From assembly GCF_965229315.1 (NCBI RefSeq), contig NZ_CBDDJA010000002.1:2666001-2730000 (forward strand): a stretch of 64,000 nt of DNA. The letters are read 5' to 3'. The position numbers and the translations under genes were made by a program. Position 1 is the first letter of the stretch. Each line of letters starts with the position of its first letter. Shown piece after piece: positions 49,923 to 59,010 of this stretch. Origin of the DNA: Pelomonas sp965229315 (GTDB lineage Bacteria; Pseudomonadota; Gammaproteobacteria; Burkholderiales; Burkholderiaceae_C). Under the pieces are notes generated by a model, which saw nothing but the letters and a program-made list of their open reading frames with translations, did no database searches and had not been told where the DNA came from.

Positions 49923-52634
49923 TTACGCGTACAGGGGGTTGATCTTGTCAGCGTTGATGCCGTACTTGGCAATGGCCTCGGCCACGCGCTCGTTCGGCAC
50001 CGCGCCGTCGTCCGCCAGCGACTTCAGTGCGGCGACGACGATGTAGTGACGGTTGATCTCGAAGTGCTCGCGCAGCTTGGAGCGGAAGTCGCTGCGGCCG
50101 AAGCCATCGGTGCCCAGCACCTTGTACGTGCGGCCCTTGGGCACGAACGCGCGGATCTGCTCCGCGTAGTTCTTCATGTAGTCCGTGGAGGCGATGACCG
50201 GGCCCTTGGTGTGGCCCAGTTGCTGCGTCACGAACGGCACGCAGGCGAGTTCGGTCGGGTGCAGCAGGTTCCAGCGCTCGGCGTTCTGGCCGTCGCGGGC
50301 CAGCTCGTTGAAGCTCGGGCAGCTCCACACGTTGGCGCCCACGCCCCAGTCGTCTTCCAGCAGCTTCTTCGCGGCCTGGCTCTCGCGCAGGATGGTGCCG
50401 GAGCCCAGCAGGTTGACGGCGACGGGCTGGCTCGCGTCGGCCTCTTCCAGCAGGTACATGCCCTTGAGGATCTGCTCCTCGGTGCCGGCCTTCAGGCCCG
50501 GCATCGGGTAGTTCTCGTTCAGCAGCGTGATGTAGTAGAAGACGTTTTCCTGGTCTTCCACCATGCGCTTCAGGCCGCGCTGCATGATGACCGCCACTTC
50601 GTGCGCGAAGGTCGGGTCGTAGCTGATGCAGTTGGGAATGGTGCCGGCCAGGATGTGGCTGTGGCCATCCTCGTGCTGCAGGCCTTCGCCGTTGAGCGTG
50701 GTGCGCCCCGACGTGCCGCCCAGCAGGAAGCCGCGCGCCTGCATGTCGCCGGCCGCCCAGGCCAGGTCGCCGATGCGCTGGAAGCCGAACATCGAGTAGT
50801 AGACGTAGAACGGGATCATCACGCGGTTGTTCGTCGAGTACGACGTCGCCGCGGCGATCCACGAGGCCATGCCGCCCGCTTCGTTGATGCCTTCCTGCAG
50901 GATCTGGCCGGCCTTGTCCTCGCGGTAGTACATGACCTGGTCCTTGTCGACCGGCGTGTACAGCTGCCCCTTGGGGTTGTAGATGCCGATCTGGCGGAAC
51001 AGGCCTTCCATGCCGAAGGTGCGGGCCTCGTCGACGAGGATGGGCACGACGCGCGGGCCGATGTCCTTGTCGCGCAGCAGCTGCGTCAGGAAGCGCACGT
51101 AGGCCTGGGTCGTCGAGATCTCGCGGCCTTCGGCGGTCGGGTCCAGCACGGCCTGGAAGGTGGCCAGCTCGGGCACCTTGAATTGCTCGTCGGCCTTGGC
51201 GCGGCGGCTGGGCAGGTAACCGCCCAGGGCCTGGCGGCGCTCGTGCAGGTAGCGCATCTCCGGCGTGTCTTCGGCCGGCTTGTAGTACGGCACGCTGGCC
51301 AGCTCGCTGTCGGGAATGGGGATGCTGAAGCGGTCGCGGATGTACTTGACGTCTTCGTCGGTCAGCTTCTTGGTCTGGTGGACGGTGTTCTTGCCCTCGC
51401 CGGCCTTGCCCATGCCGTAGCCCTTGACGGTCTTGACCAGCAGCACGGTGGGCTGGCCCGTCTTGTTGTTGTGGGCCTTCTCGAAGGCGGCGTAGACCTT
51501 CTCGGGTTCATGGCCGCCGCGGCGCAGGTCGAAGATCTCCTCGTCGCTCATGTGGGCGACGAGCTTGGCCGTCTCGGGGTACTTGCCGAAGAAGTTCTTG
51601 CGGACGAAGGCACCGTCGTTGGCCTTCATGGCCTGGTAGTCGCCGTCCAGCGTCTCCATCATCAGCTGCTTCAACTTGCCGCTCTTGTCGCGCGCCAGCA
51701 GCTCGTCCCAGCCCTTGCCCCAGATCAGCTTGATGACGTTCCAGCCCGCGCCGCGGAACTCGCCTTCCAGCTCCTGGATGATCTTGCCGTTGCCGCGCAC
51801 CGGGCCGTCCAGGCGCTGCAGGTTGCAGTTGACGACGAACACCAGGTTGTCGAGGTTCTCGCGCACGGCCAGGCCGATGGCGCCCAAGGACTCCGGCTCG
51901 TCCATCTCGCCGTCGCCCATGAAGGCCCAGACCTTGCGGTTCTCGGTGTTGGCGATGCCGCGGGCGTGCAGGTACTTCAGGAAGCGCGCCTGGTAGATCG
52001 CCATCAGCGGGCCGAGGCCCATGCTGACGGTCGGGAACTGCCAGAAGTTGGGCATCAGCTTCGGATGCGGGTAGCTCGACAGGCCCTTGCCGTCGACTTC
52101 CTGGCGGAAGTTGTCGAGCTGTTCTTCGCTGAGGCGGCCTTCCAGGTAGGCGCGGGCGTAGATGCCGGGCGCGCTGTGGCCCTGGATGTACAGGCAGTCG
52201 CCGCCGTGGTCTTCGCTGGCCGCGTGCCAGAAGTGGTTGAAGCCGGCGCCGAACATGCTGGCCACCGACGCGAACGAGCCGATGTGGCCGCCCAGGTCGC
52301 CGCCGTCGGCGGGATGCAGCCGGTTGGCGCGCACGACCATGGCCATCGCGTTCCAGCGCATGTAGGCGCGCAGGCGCTTCTCGATCTGGATGTTGCCGGG
52401 GCAGCGGGCCTCCTGGTCGGCTTCGATCGTGTTGACGTAGCCGGTGGTGGCCGAGAAAGGCAGGTCGATGCTGTGCTGGCGGGCGTGCTCCAGGATCTCC
52501 TCGATCAGGAAGTGCGCGCGTTCGGCACCCTCACGGTCGATGACGGCGGACAGTGCGTCCAGCCATTCCTTGGTTTCCTGCGGGTCGACATCGCTCGAAG
52601 CGGCGCCGAGAAATTCTTGCGGCTGGGCTGACAT
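49923..52634 (-). CDS. aceE: Pyruvate dehydrogenase E1, homodimeric
   Basis: Thiamine-diphosphate enzyme decarboxylating pyruvate and acetylating E2. The 903 residues match AceE: DVDPQETKEWLDAL near the start, HIGSFASVASMFGAGFNHFW, TPP-binding GDGEMDEPESLGAIGLA with VFVVNCNLQRLDGPVRGNG, and C-terminal YKVLGTDGFGRSDFRSKLR. First gene of the operon, 89 bases before aceF. Divergent from the sensor kinase gene. Confidence 0.98.
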   Translation of the reverse strand: MSAQPQEFLGAASSDVDPQETKEWLDALSAVIDREGAERAHFLIEEILEHARQHSIDLPFSATTGYVNTIEADQEARCPGNIQIEKRLRAYMRWNAMAMVVRANRLHPADGGDLGGHIGSFASVASMFGAGFNHFWHAASEDHGGDCLYIQGHSAPGIYARAYLEGRLSEEQLDNFRQEVDGKGLSSYPHPKLMPNFWQFPTVSMGLGPLMAIYQARFLKYLHARGIANTENRKVWAFMGDGEMDEPESLGAIGLAVRENLDNLVFVVNCNLQRLDGPVRGNGKIIQELEGEFRGAGWNVIKLIWGKGWDELLARDKSGKLKQLMMETLDGDYQAMKANDGAFVRKNFFGKYPETAKLVAHMSDEEIFDLRRGGHEPEKVYAAFEKAHNNKTGQPTVLLVKTVKGYGMGKAGEGKNTVHQTKKLTDEDVKYIRDRFSIPIPDSELASVPYYKPAEDTPEMRYLHERRQALGGYLPSRRAKADEQFKVPELATFQAVLDPTAEGREISTTQAYVRFLTQLLRDKDIGPRVVPILVDEARTFGMEGLFRQIGIYNPKGQLYTPVDKDQVMYYREDKAGQILQEGINEAGGMASWIAAATSYSTNNRVMIPFYVYYSMFGFQRIGDLAWAAGDMQARGFLLGGTSGRTTLNGEGLQHEDGHSHILAGTIPNCISYDPTFAHEVAVIMQRGLKRMVEDQENVFYYITLLNENYPMPGLKAGTEEQILKGMYLLEEADASQPVAVNLLGSGTILRESQAAKKLLEDDWGVGANVWSCPSFNELARDGQNAERWNLLHPTELACVPFVTQQLGHTKGPVIASTDYMKNYAEQIRAFVPKGRTYKVLGTDGFGRSDFRSKLREHFEINRHYIVVAALKSLADDGAVPNERVAEAIAKYGINADKINPLYA

Positions 52635-52825
52635 GGCCGGTCTCCTGATAAACCGCCTCTGCTGGGCGGAAGGGGTGTTCTAACAGGGTATGGCGCAGCA
52701 CAGCGCGCGGCGCCACCCCCGCGGGCCGGCGCAGTGTCTCACAAAGCCGGTCAACTTCCCAAATGGTGCGAGATGATTTCTTATTGTGAAATATTGGCGC
52801 TGGCCGCGTCCCCGGATAATTTGCC
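52635..52825. promoter_or_regulatory. Divergent aceE / sensor-kinase promoter region
   Basis: Contains GATAAT at 52815-52820, six bases before the kinase ATG at 52826, with TATTGG (52792-52797) at a 17-base spacing as candidate -35. There is no ribosome site, so kinase mRNA may be leaderless. An AT-rich patch near 52765-52795 (ATTTC...GAAAT) probably holds the aceE promoter; no PdhR-like site was recognised. Confidence 0.45.
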
Positions 52826-55423
52826 ATGGCCGTTGATTCACCTTCCTCCGAGATTCGCTCCCGCCGCCAGCGCTTCGCCGCGCGGCTGCGCCGCCTCGTC
52901 GCCGGCTGGTGGTTCAGGCAGTCGCCCTCGCGCCAGGACCGGCTCGCGACGCTGGGGCCGCTGATCTCGGTGCTGCTGTTCCTCGCGGCCATCATTTCGG
53001 CCTTCTGGTACCTGCGCAACGAAGAAATCGAGCGCGAGACCGAGAGCGTCAAGCGCGACACCGAGATCGCGCAGCAGCAGATCCGCCTGCGTCTGATCGA
53101 GAACCAGGAACAGCTCGTGCGCATCGCGCGCGAGGTCGTCACGCGCCAGATCGACGCGCACGAGTTCTCCGCCCAGGCCCAGGCGTTTGCGCGCGAGCGG
53201 CCCGAGCTGACGCACGTGACCTGGCTGACCGCCAAGCGCGAACGCCGCAGCAGCGTGGGGGCGGCGGGCTTCCAGGCCGACGGGCTGATGTCGGCGGACG
53301 GCGCGGACCCGTCCATGCCCATGCCCAACCAGTCCAACGCCGCCGAGATCGCCTTCGAGGCCGCGAAGGAGCGGCGCCAGCCGGTCTACTCGCCGCCCTT
53401 CGCCGATGCCAACGGCACGACCGTCTTCCAGCTGCACATCCCGCTGATCGACCGCGGCGGTTTCGCCGGCGTGCTGATTGCCGAATACACGGTGGAGGCG
53501 CTGCTGCGCTACTACGTGCCCAGCGAGGTGGCCACCCGGCACAGCATCGCCGTGCTGGACTCGCGCGACCAGCTCGTCAGCAGCACGGTAACGCCCATGC
53601 CCGGCCAGATGCTGCGGCGCGCAGCACTGCTGCACGACGTGCCGCTGGCGCCGGCGCTGAACGGACTGGTGCTGCGCGGCCAGGGCTGGCGCACGTCCAT
53701 CGGCCTCATCAGCAACGCGCTGTTCTGGCTGGTGCTGGCGCTGGCCGGCCTGACGGTGTGGATGCTGCTGGGCACCTGGCGCCACATGCGCCGGCGCACG
53801 CAGATCCAGAACGCGCTGACGCTGGAAACCAACTTCCGCCGCGCGATGGAGAACTCCATGCTGACCGGCATGCGCGCGATGGACCTGGACACGCGCATCA
53901 CCTACGTGAACCCGGCCTTCTGCGCGATGACCGGCTTCTCGGAGGCCGACCTGATGAGCCGCACGCCGCCCTACCCGTTCTGGCCGTCGGACCGGCGCGA
54001 GGAGAACGCGCGCCTGCTGCAGCAGGAGCTGCAGGGCCGCAGCCCGGCGGGCGGCGTGGAGGTCAAGATCCAGCGCAAGGACGGCAGCCAGTTCGACGCC
54101 CGCGTCTACGTGTCGCCGCTGGTGGACACCAAGGGCAAGCAGACCGGCTGGATGACGTCGATGACCAACATCACCGAGGCCAAGCGCGTGCGCGACCAGC
54201 TCTCGGCCTCGCACGAGCGCTTCACCACCGTGCTGGAAGGCCTGGACGCGGCGGTGTCGGTGCTGTCGGTCAACCCACCCGAGCTGCTGTTCGCCAACCG
54301 CAGCTACCGGCTGTGGTTCGGCGCCGACCCCGCCGGCCATGCCTTGCTGGCCGGCGGCCAGCTCGTCGGCACCACCAGCCGACGCGGCCTTCCCGAAGCC
54401 AGCGACGAGGTGGACGACTACTCCGGCCTGCCCGCCGAGGCGCTGACCGACATCGGCTCGGACCCGCGCGAGGTCTATGTCGACTCGCTGGCCATGTGGT
54501 TCGACGTGCGCGCGCGCTACCTGCAGTGGACCGACGGGCGCCTGGCGCAGATGCTGATCGCCACCGACATCACCATGCGCCGCCACGCCGAGGCGCAGGC
54601 CGCGCTGCAGGCCGAGAAGGCCCAGGTGACGAGCCGGCTGATGACCATGGGCGAGATGGCGTCCAGCGTGGCCCACGAGCTGAACCAGCCGCTGACGGCC
54701 ATCACCAACTATTGCAACGGCATGGTCAGCCGCGTGCGCGCCGACAGCATCGACAAGGATGCACTGATGGCCGCGCTGACCAAGACGGCCAAGCAGGCGG
54801 AGCGGGCCGGCCAGATCATCCACCGCATCCGCAACTTCGTGAAACGCAGCGAACCGCAGCGCCAGCCGGCCCACGCGGCCGACATCGTCGAGGACGCGGT
54901 GGAGCTGGCCGGCATCGAGCTGCGCCGCCGCACGGTGGCCATCCACACCTACGTGGCGCAGCGGCTGCCGCAGCTGATGGTGGACCCCATCCTCATCGAG
55001 CAGGTGCTGATGAACCTGCTGAAGAACGCCGCCGAGGCCATCGACAACGCCTCGCTGCCCACGTCGCGCCGCCACATCGAGCTGCGCGTGGTGCCCAAGC
55101 ACACGGCCGAGATGGGCGGCCAGATCGAGTTCTCCGTGACCGACATGGGTCCGGGCCTGCCGGACGAGGTCATCGCCCGCATGTACGAGGCCTTCTTCTC
55201 GACCAAGGCCGACGGGCTGGGCATCGGCCTAGGGTTATGCCGGTCCATCGTCGAGTCGCACCAGGGCAGGATCAAGGCCGAGAACCTCTACAATGGTTCC
55301 TTGGTCGTCGGGTGCCGATTCGCCTTCACGATTCCGGTCACCATCACCTCCGAACTCCTGCGTCAAGAAGCCCTGAACGGTGCCACACCAGGTGCCCAGA
55401 GAACCGAACCCAGCACACCATGA
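52826..55423 (+). CDS. PAS-domain sensor histidine kinase
   Basis: An 865-residue membrane kinase: TM1 about 43-63 (LGPLISVLLFLAAIISAFWYL), a periplasmic sensor of about 230 residues, TM2 about 296-318, a PAS domain (NSMLTGMRAMDLDTRITYVN) with PAC segment, a second PAS-like region (about 470-590), HisKA with His617 in SSVAHELNQPLTAITNY, and an HATPase with MNLLKNAAEAID, DMGPGLPDEV and GIGLGLCRSIVESH. The architecture is FixL/DctB/TtrS-like. It overlaps the response regulator start by four bases (ATGA), so they form a pair. Signal unknown. Confidence 0.93.
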   Translation: MAVDSPSSEIRSRRQRFAARLRRLVAGWWFRQSPSRQDRLATLGPLISVLLFLAAIISAFWYLRNEEIERETESVKRDTEIAQQQIRLRLIENQEQLVRIAREVVTRQIDAHEFSAQAQAFARERPELTHVTWLTAKRERRSSVGAAGFQADGLMSADGADPSMPMPNQSNAAEIAFEAAKERRQPVYSPPFADANGTTVFQLHIPLIDRGGFAGVLIAEYTVEALLRYYVPSEVATRHSIAVLDSRDQLVSSTVTPMPGQMLRRAALLHDVPLAPALNGLVLRGQGWRTSIGLISNALFWLVLALAGLTVWMLLGTWRHMRRRTQIQNALTLETNFRRAMENSMLTGMRAMDLDTRITYVNPAFCAMTGFSEADLMSRTPPYPFWPSDRREENARLLQQELQGRSPAGGVEVKIQRKDGSQFDARVYVSPLVDTKGKQTGWMTSMTNITEAKRVRDQLSASHERFTTVLEGLDAAVSVLSVNPPELLFANRSYRLWFGADPAGHALLAGGQLVGTTSRRGLPEASDEVDDYSGLPAEALTDIGSDPREVYVDSLAMWFDVRARYLQWTDGRLAQMLIATDITMRRHAEAQAALQAEKAQVTSRLMTMGEMASSVAHELNQPLTAITNYCNGMVSRVRADSIDKDALMAALTKTAKQAERAGQIIHRIRNFVKRSEPQRQPAHAADIVEDAVELAGIELRRRTVAIHTYVAQRLPQLMVDPILIEQVLMNLLKNAAEAIDNASLPTSRRHIELRVVPKHTAEMGGQIEFSVTDMGPGLPDEVIARMYEAFFSTKADGLGIGLGLCRSIVESHQGRIKAENLYNGSLVVGCRFAFTIPVTITSELLRQEALNGATPGAQRTEPSTP

Positions 55424-56043
55424 GCCTGATTCCCAAGAAGGGCAATGTCTACGTCGTCGATGACGACGAAGCGGTCCGCGACTCCCTGCAATGGCTGCTC
55501 GAAGGCAAGGACTACCGGGTCAAGTGCTTTGACTCCGCCGAATCCTTCCTGGCGCGCTACGACCCCCGCGAGGTGGCCTGCCTCATCGCCGACATCCGCA
55601 TGGAAGGCATGACCGGCCTGGAGCTGCAGGACCGGCTCATCGAGCGCAAGAGCCCGCTGCCCATCGTCTTCATCACCGGCCACGGCGACGTGCCCATGGC
55701 CGTTCAGACGATGAAGAAGGGTGCGATGGACTTCATCGAGAAGCCCTTCAAGGAAGAAGAGCTGCTGGCGCTGGTGGAGCGCATGCTCGACCAGGCGCGG
55801 GAGGCCTTCTCCAGCCACCAGGAAGCCGCCAGCCGCGACGCCCTGCTGGCGCGGCTGACGACGCGCGAGGCGCAGGTGCTGGAGCGCATCGTCGCCGGCC
55901 GCCTGAACAAGCAGATCGCCGACGACCTCGGCATCAGCATCAAGACGGTCGAGGCCCACCGCGCCAACATCATGGAAAAGCTCAACGCCAACACGGTGGC
56001 CGACCTGCTCAAGATCGCGCTCGGCGCCACCGCCAAGGCTTGA
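55420..56043 (+). CDS. FixJ-type response regulator
   Basis: A 207-residue two-domain regulator: receiver with YVVDDDEAVRDSL and phosphoacceptor Asp59 in LIADIRMEGMTG, Thr/Lys switch residues in VFITGHGDVPMAV and FIEKPFKEEE, then a LuxR-type helix-turn-helix (LTTREAQVLERIVAGRLNKQ, IADDLGISIKTVEAHRANIM). Cognate of the overlapping sensor kinase. Targets unknown; the divergent aceE operon is a candidate by location only. A terminator follows. Confidence 0.95.
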   Translation: MSLIPKKGNVYVVDDDEAVRDSLQWLLEGKDYRVKCFDSAESFLARYDPREVACLIADIRMEGMTGLELQDRLIERKSPLPIVFITGHGDVPMAVQTMKKGAMDFIEKPFKEEELLALVERMLDQAREAFSSHQEAASRDALLARLTTREAQVLERIVAGRLNKQIADDLGISIKTVEAHRANIMEKLNANTVADLLKIALGATAKA

Positions 56044-56059
56044 GTGCCACCCGACCTCG

Positions 56060-56087
56060 AAAGCCGCTGATCGTTCAGCGGCTTTTT
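56060..56087 (+). terminator. Rho-independent terminator of the two-component operon
   Basis: Stem AAAGCCGCTGA / TCAGCGGCTTT, loop TCGT, followed by TTGCTTTTT. Eleven perfect pairs directly after the regulator's stop. Confidence 0.92.
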
Positions 56088-56112
56088 GCTTTTTGACTCA
56101 CCGGAGTTCCCC

Positions 56113-56970
56113 ATGACCGCCCAGCTCATCGACGGCCTCACCCTCGCCAAGTCCATCCGCTCCGAGGTCGCGACCCGCGCCGCCGCGCTCGCCGCGCGCG
56201 GCTGCCAGCCCGGCCTTGCCGTGGTCATCGTCGGCGACGACCCGGCCAGCCACGTCTACGTACGCAACAAGGTGAAGGCCTGCGCCGACGCCGGCCTGCA
56301 CTCGGTGCTGGAAAAGTACGACGCCAGCTTCAGTGAGGCGGAGTTGCTGGCGCGCATCGACGCGCTGAACCGCGATCCGAGCATCCACGGCATCCTCGTG
56401 CAGATGCCACTGCCCAAGCACATCGACCCGCACAAGGTCATCGAAGCCATCTCCACGCTCAAGGACGTGGACGGCTACTCCACGCTCAGCGCCGGTGAGC
56501 TGATGACGCAGTTGCCCGGCTTTCGTCCGTGCACGCCCTACGGCTGCATGAAGCTGATCGAGAGCACGGGCGTGGACCTGCGCGGCAAGCACGCCGTGGT
56601 CATCGGCCGCAGCAACACCGTCGGCAAGCCCATGGCGCTGCTGCTGCTGCAGGCCAACGCCACCGTCACCGTGTGCCACAGCGCCACGCCGGACATCGGC
56701 CACCACACGCGCCAGGCCGACGTGGTCGTCGCCGCCGTGGGTCGCCGCAACGTGCTGACGGCCGACATGGTCAAGCCCGGCGCCGTCGTCATCGACGTGG
56801 GCATCAACCGCAACGACGAGGGCAAGCTCTGCGGGGACGTGGACTTCGACGGTGTGAAGCACGTCGCCGGCTGGATCACGCCGGTGCCCGGTGGGGTCGG
56901 CCCCATGACGATTGCCATGTTGCTGGTCAACACGCTTGAATCCGCAGAACGTTCCCTCAAGTCGGCCTGA
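56113..56970 (+). CDS. folD: Bifunctional methylene-THF dehydrogenase / cyclohydrolase
   Basis: Interconverts 5,10-methylene-, methenyl- and 10-formyl-tetrahydrofolate with NADP. 285 residues with the expected motifs: SHVYVRNKVKACADAG (catalytic Tyr/Lys helix), GILVQMPLPKHID, FRPCTPYGCMKLI, VVIGRSNTVGKPMALLL for NADP, and the C-terminal TPVPGGVGPMTIAMLL. ATG 56113 with GGAG upstream. Its TGA overlaps the ATG of the M3 peptidase gene (TGATG). Confidence 0.97.
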   Translation: MTAQLIDGLTLAKSIRSEVATRAAALAARGCQPGLAVVIVGDDPASHVYVRNKVKACADAGLHSVLEKYDASFSEAELLARIDALNRDPSIHGILVQMPLPKHIDPHKVIEAISTLKDVDGYSTLSAGELMTQLPGFRPCTPYGCMKLIESTGVDLRGKHAVVIGRSNTVGKPMALLLLQANATVTVCHSATPDIGHHTRQADVVVAAVGRRNVLTADMVKPGAVVIDVGINRNDEGKLCGDVDFDGVKHVAGWITPVPGGVGPMTIAMLLVNTLESAERSLKSA

Positions 56971-58976
56971 TGACCATGACGAATCCGCTGCTCTCCACCG
57001 CCGCCCTGCCCGACTTCGCGGCCATCCAGCCCGGGCACGTCGGCCCGGCGATCACCGAACTGCTCGCTGCCGCGCAGGTCGCGCTCGACGAGGCCACCCG
57101 GCCCGAGACGCCGGCCGACTACGACGCGCTCTCCCGCATCCTGGACACGTCGACCGAGCACCTGGGCGCCGCCTGGGGCGCCGTCGGGCATCTCAACGCC
57201 GTGGCGGACACGCCCGAGCTGCGCGAGGCCTACAACGCCATGCTGCCGGTCGTCACCGAGTTCAGCACCGCGATGGGCGCCAACGAGGCGCTGTTCGCGA
57301 AGTACAAGGCCGTCCTGGCGAGCCAGGGCGCATCCCTGAGCGCGCCGCGCCAGCAGGTGCTCAAGCACGCGATCCGCAACTTCGTGCTGTCCGGCGCCGA
57401 GCTGCAGGGCGAAGCTCGCGAGCGCTATGCCGCCATCCAGGAACGCAGCGCCGAGCTGCAGCAGCAGTTCAGCGAACACGTGCTGGACGCGACCGACGGC
57501 TGGAGTTACGTGGCCAGTGCCGATGAACTGGCGGGTGTGCCGCAGGACGTGCTGGACGCCACCCGGCTGGACGACGGCGGCCACAAGTTGACGCTGCATT
57601 TCCCGGTCTACCTGCCGGTCATGCAGTACGCCGAGAACCGCGCGCTGCGCGACACCCTCTACCGCGCCTATGTGACGCGCGCGAGCGACATTCAGGACTC
57701 CGGTGGCAAGCCCGAGTGGGACAACACCGCCGCCATGCGCGAGATCGTCGCGCTGCGCCAGGAAGAGGCGCAGCTGCTGGGCTACGCCAGCTTCGCCGAG
57801 GTGTCGCTCGCGCCCAAGATGGCGTCCACGCCCGCCGAGGTGATGAGCTTCCTGCGCGACCTCGCCAGGCGCGCCCGGCCGTTCGCGGAACGCGACCTGG
57901 CCGAGCTGCGCGAGTTCGCCGACGGCAGCCCGCTCGAATCGTGGGACGTGTCGTACTGGAGCGAGAAGCTCAAGGAAGCGCGCTATGCCTTCAGCGACCA
58001 GACCGTGAAGCAGTACTTCACCGCGCCCCAGGTCGTCGCCGGCCTGTTCAGCATCATCGAGCGGCTGTTCGACGTGCAGATCGCCGAGGCCCAGGCCTCG
58101 GTCTGGCACGAGACCGTCAAGTTCTACGAGTTGAAGCGCGGCGGCCAGCTGATCGCCCAGTTCTACCTCGACCTGTACGCCCGCCCGGGCAAGCGTCCCG
58201 GCGCCTGGATGGACGAGGTGCGCAGCCGCTGGCTGAAGCCCACGGGCGAGCAGCAGACGCCGGTCGCCCAGCTCGTCTGCAACTTCGCGCCGCCCGTCGG
58301 TGACAAGCCCGCGCTGCTGACGCACGACGACGTCATCACGCTCTTCCACGAGTTCGGCCATGGCCTGCACCACATGCTGACCCAGGTGAACGACCTGGGC
58401 GTTTCCGGCATTTCCGGCGTGGAGTGGGACGCCGTCGAGCTGCCCAGCCAGTTCATGGAGAACTTCTGCTGGGAATGGGACGTGCTGCAGCAGTTGAGCG
58501 GCCATGTGGACACAGGCGCGCCGCTGCCGCGCGAGCTGTTCGACAAGATGACCGCGGCCAAGAACTTCCAGAGCGGCCTGCAGACGCTGCGCCAGATCGA
58601 GTTCGCGCTGTTCGACATGCAGCTGCACGCCACACCGGGCGCTGAAAGCGATGTGCAGCAGGTGCTGGACGGCGTGCGCGCCGAAGTCGCCGTGCTGATC
58701 CCGCCGAGCTTCAACCGCTTCCAGCACAGCTTCTCCCACATCTTTGCGGGCGGCTACGCGGCCGGCTACTACAGCTACAAGTGGGCCGAGCTGCTCAGCG
58801 CCGACGCCTGGAGCGCCTTCGAGGAAGAAGGCGTGTTCAATGCCGCCACCGGCAAGCGCTTCCTGCACGAGGTGCTGGAGCAAGGCGGCGCGCGCGACGC
58901 CATCGACAACTTCAAGGCCTTCCGCGGCCGCGAACCGCGCATCGACGCGCTGCTGCGCCATCAGGGCATGAGCTGA
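56970..58976 (+). CDS. prlC: M3 family oligopeptidase (oligopeptidase A-like)
   Basis: Cytosolic zinc metallopeptidase degrading short peptides, including cleaved signal peptides in E. coli. 668 residues with zinc motif HEFGH (His460) in LFHEFGHGLHHML, GVEWDAVELPSQFMENFCW shortly after, and FSHIFAGGYAAGYYSYKWAEL near the C-terminus. Length and motifs match PrlC/OpdA. Coupled to folD by a one-base overlap. Confidence 0.94.
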   Translation: MTMTNPLLSTAALPDFAAIQPGHVGPAITELLAAAQVALDEATRPETPADYDALSRILDTSTEHLGAAWGAVGHLNAVADTPELREAYNAMLPVVTEFSTAMGANEALFAKYKAVLASQGASLSAPRQQVLKHAIRNFVLSGAELQGEARERYAAIQERSAELQQQFSEHVLDATDGWSYVASADELAGVPQDVLDATRLDDGGHKLTLHFPVYLPVMQYAENRALRDTLYRAYVTRASDIQDSGGKPEWDNTAAMREIVALRQEEAQLLGYASFAEVSLAPKMASTPAEVMSFLRDLARRARPFAERDLAELREFADGSPLESWDVSYWSEKLKEARYAFSDQTVKQYFTAPQVVAGLFSIIERLFDVQIAEAQASVWHETVKFYELKRGGQLIAQFYLDLYARPGKRPGAWMDEVRSRWLKPTGEQQTPVAQLVCNFAPPVGDKPALLTHDDVITLFHEFGHGLHHMLTQVNDLGVSGISGVEWDAVELPSQFMENFCWEWDVLQQLSGHVDTGAPLPRELFDKMTAAKNFQSGLQTLRQIEFALFDMQLHATPGAESDVQQVLDGVRAEVAVLIPPSFNRFQHSFSHIFAGGYAAGYYSYKWAELLSADAWSAFEEEGVFNAATGKRFLHEVLEQGGARDAIDNFKAFRGREPRIDALLRHQGMS

Positions 58977-59010
58977 TGTGCTGATGGCCCGCGTCCCCGA
59001 GACTGCGGGC

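Noticed and set aside
46807..52631. Long plus-strand open frames opposite aceE, aceF and lpdA
   Set aside because: Shadows of the pyruvate dehydrogenase genes; no motifs.
52838..56043. Long open frames on both strands within the kinase-regulator pair, including one reading through the regulator
   Set aside because: The regulator proper starts at 55420; the upstream part is an out-of-frame shadow of the kinase.
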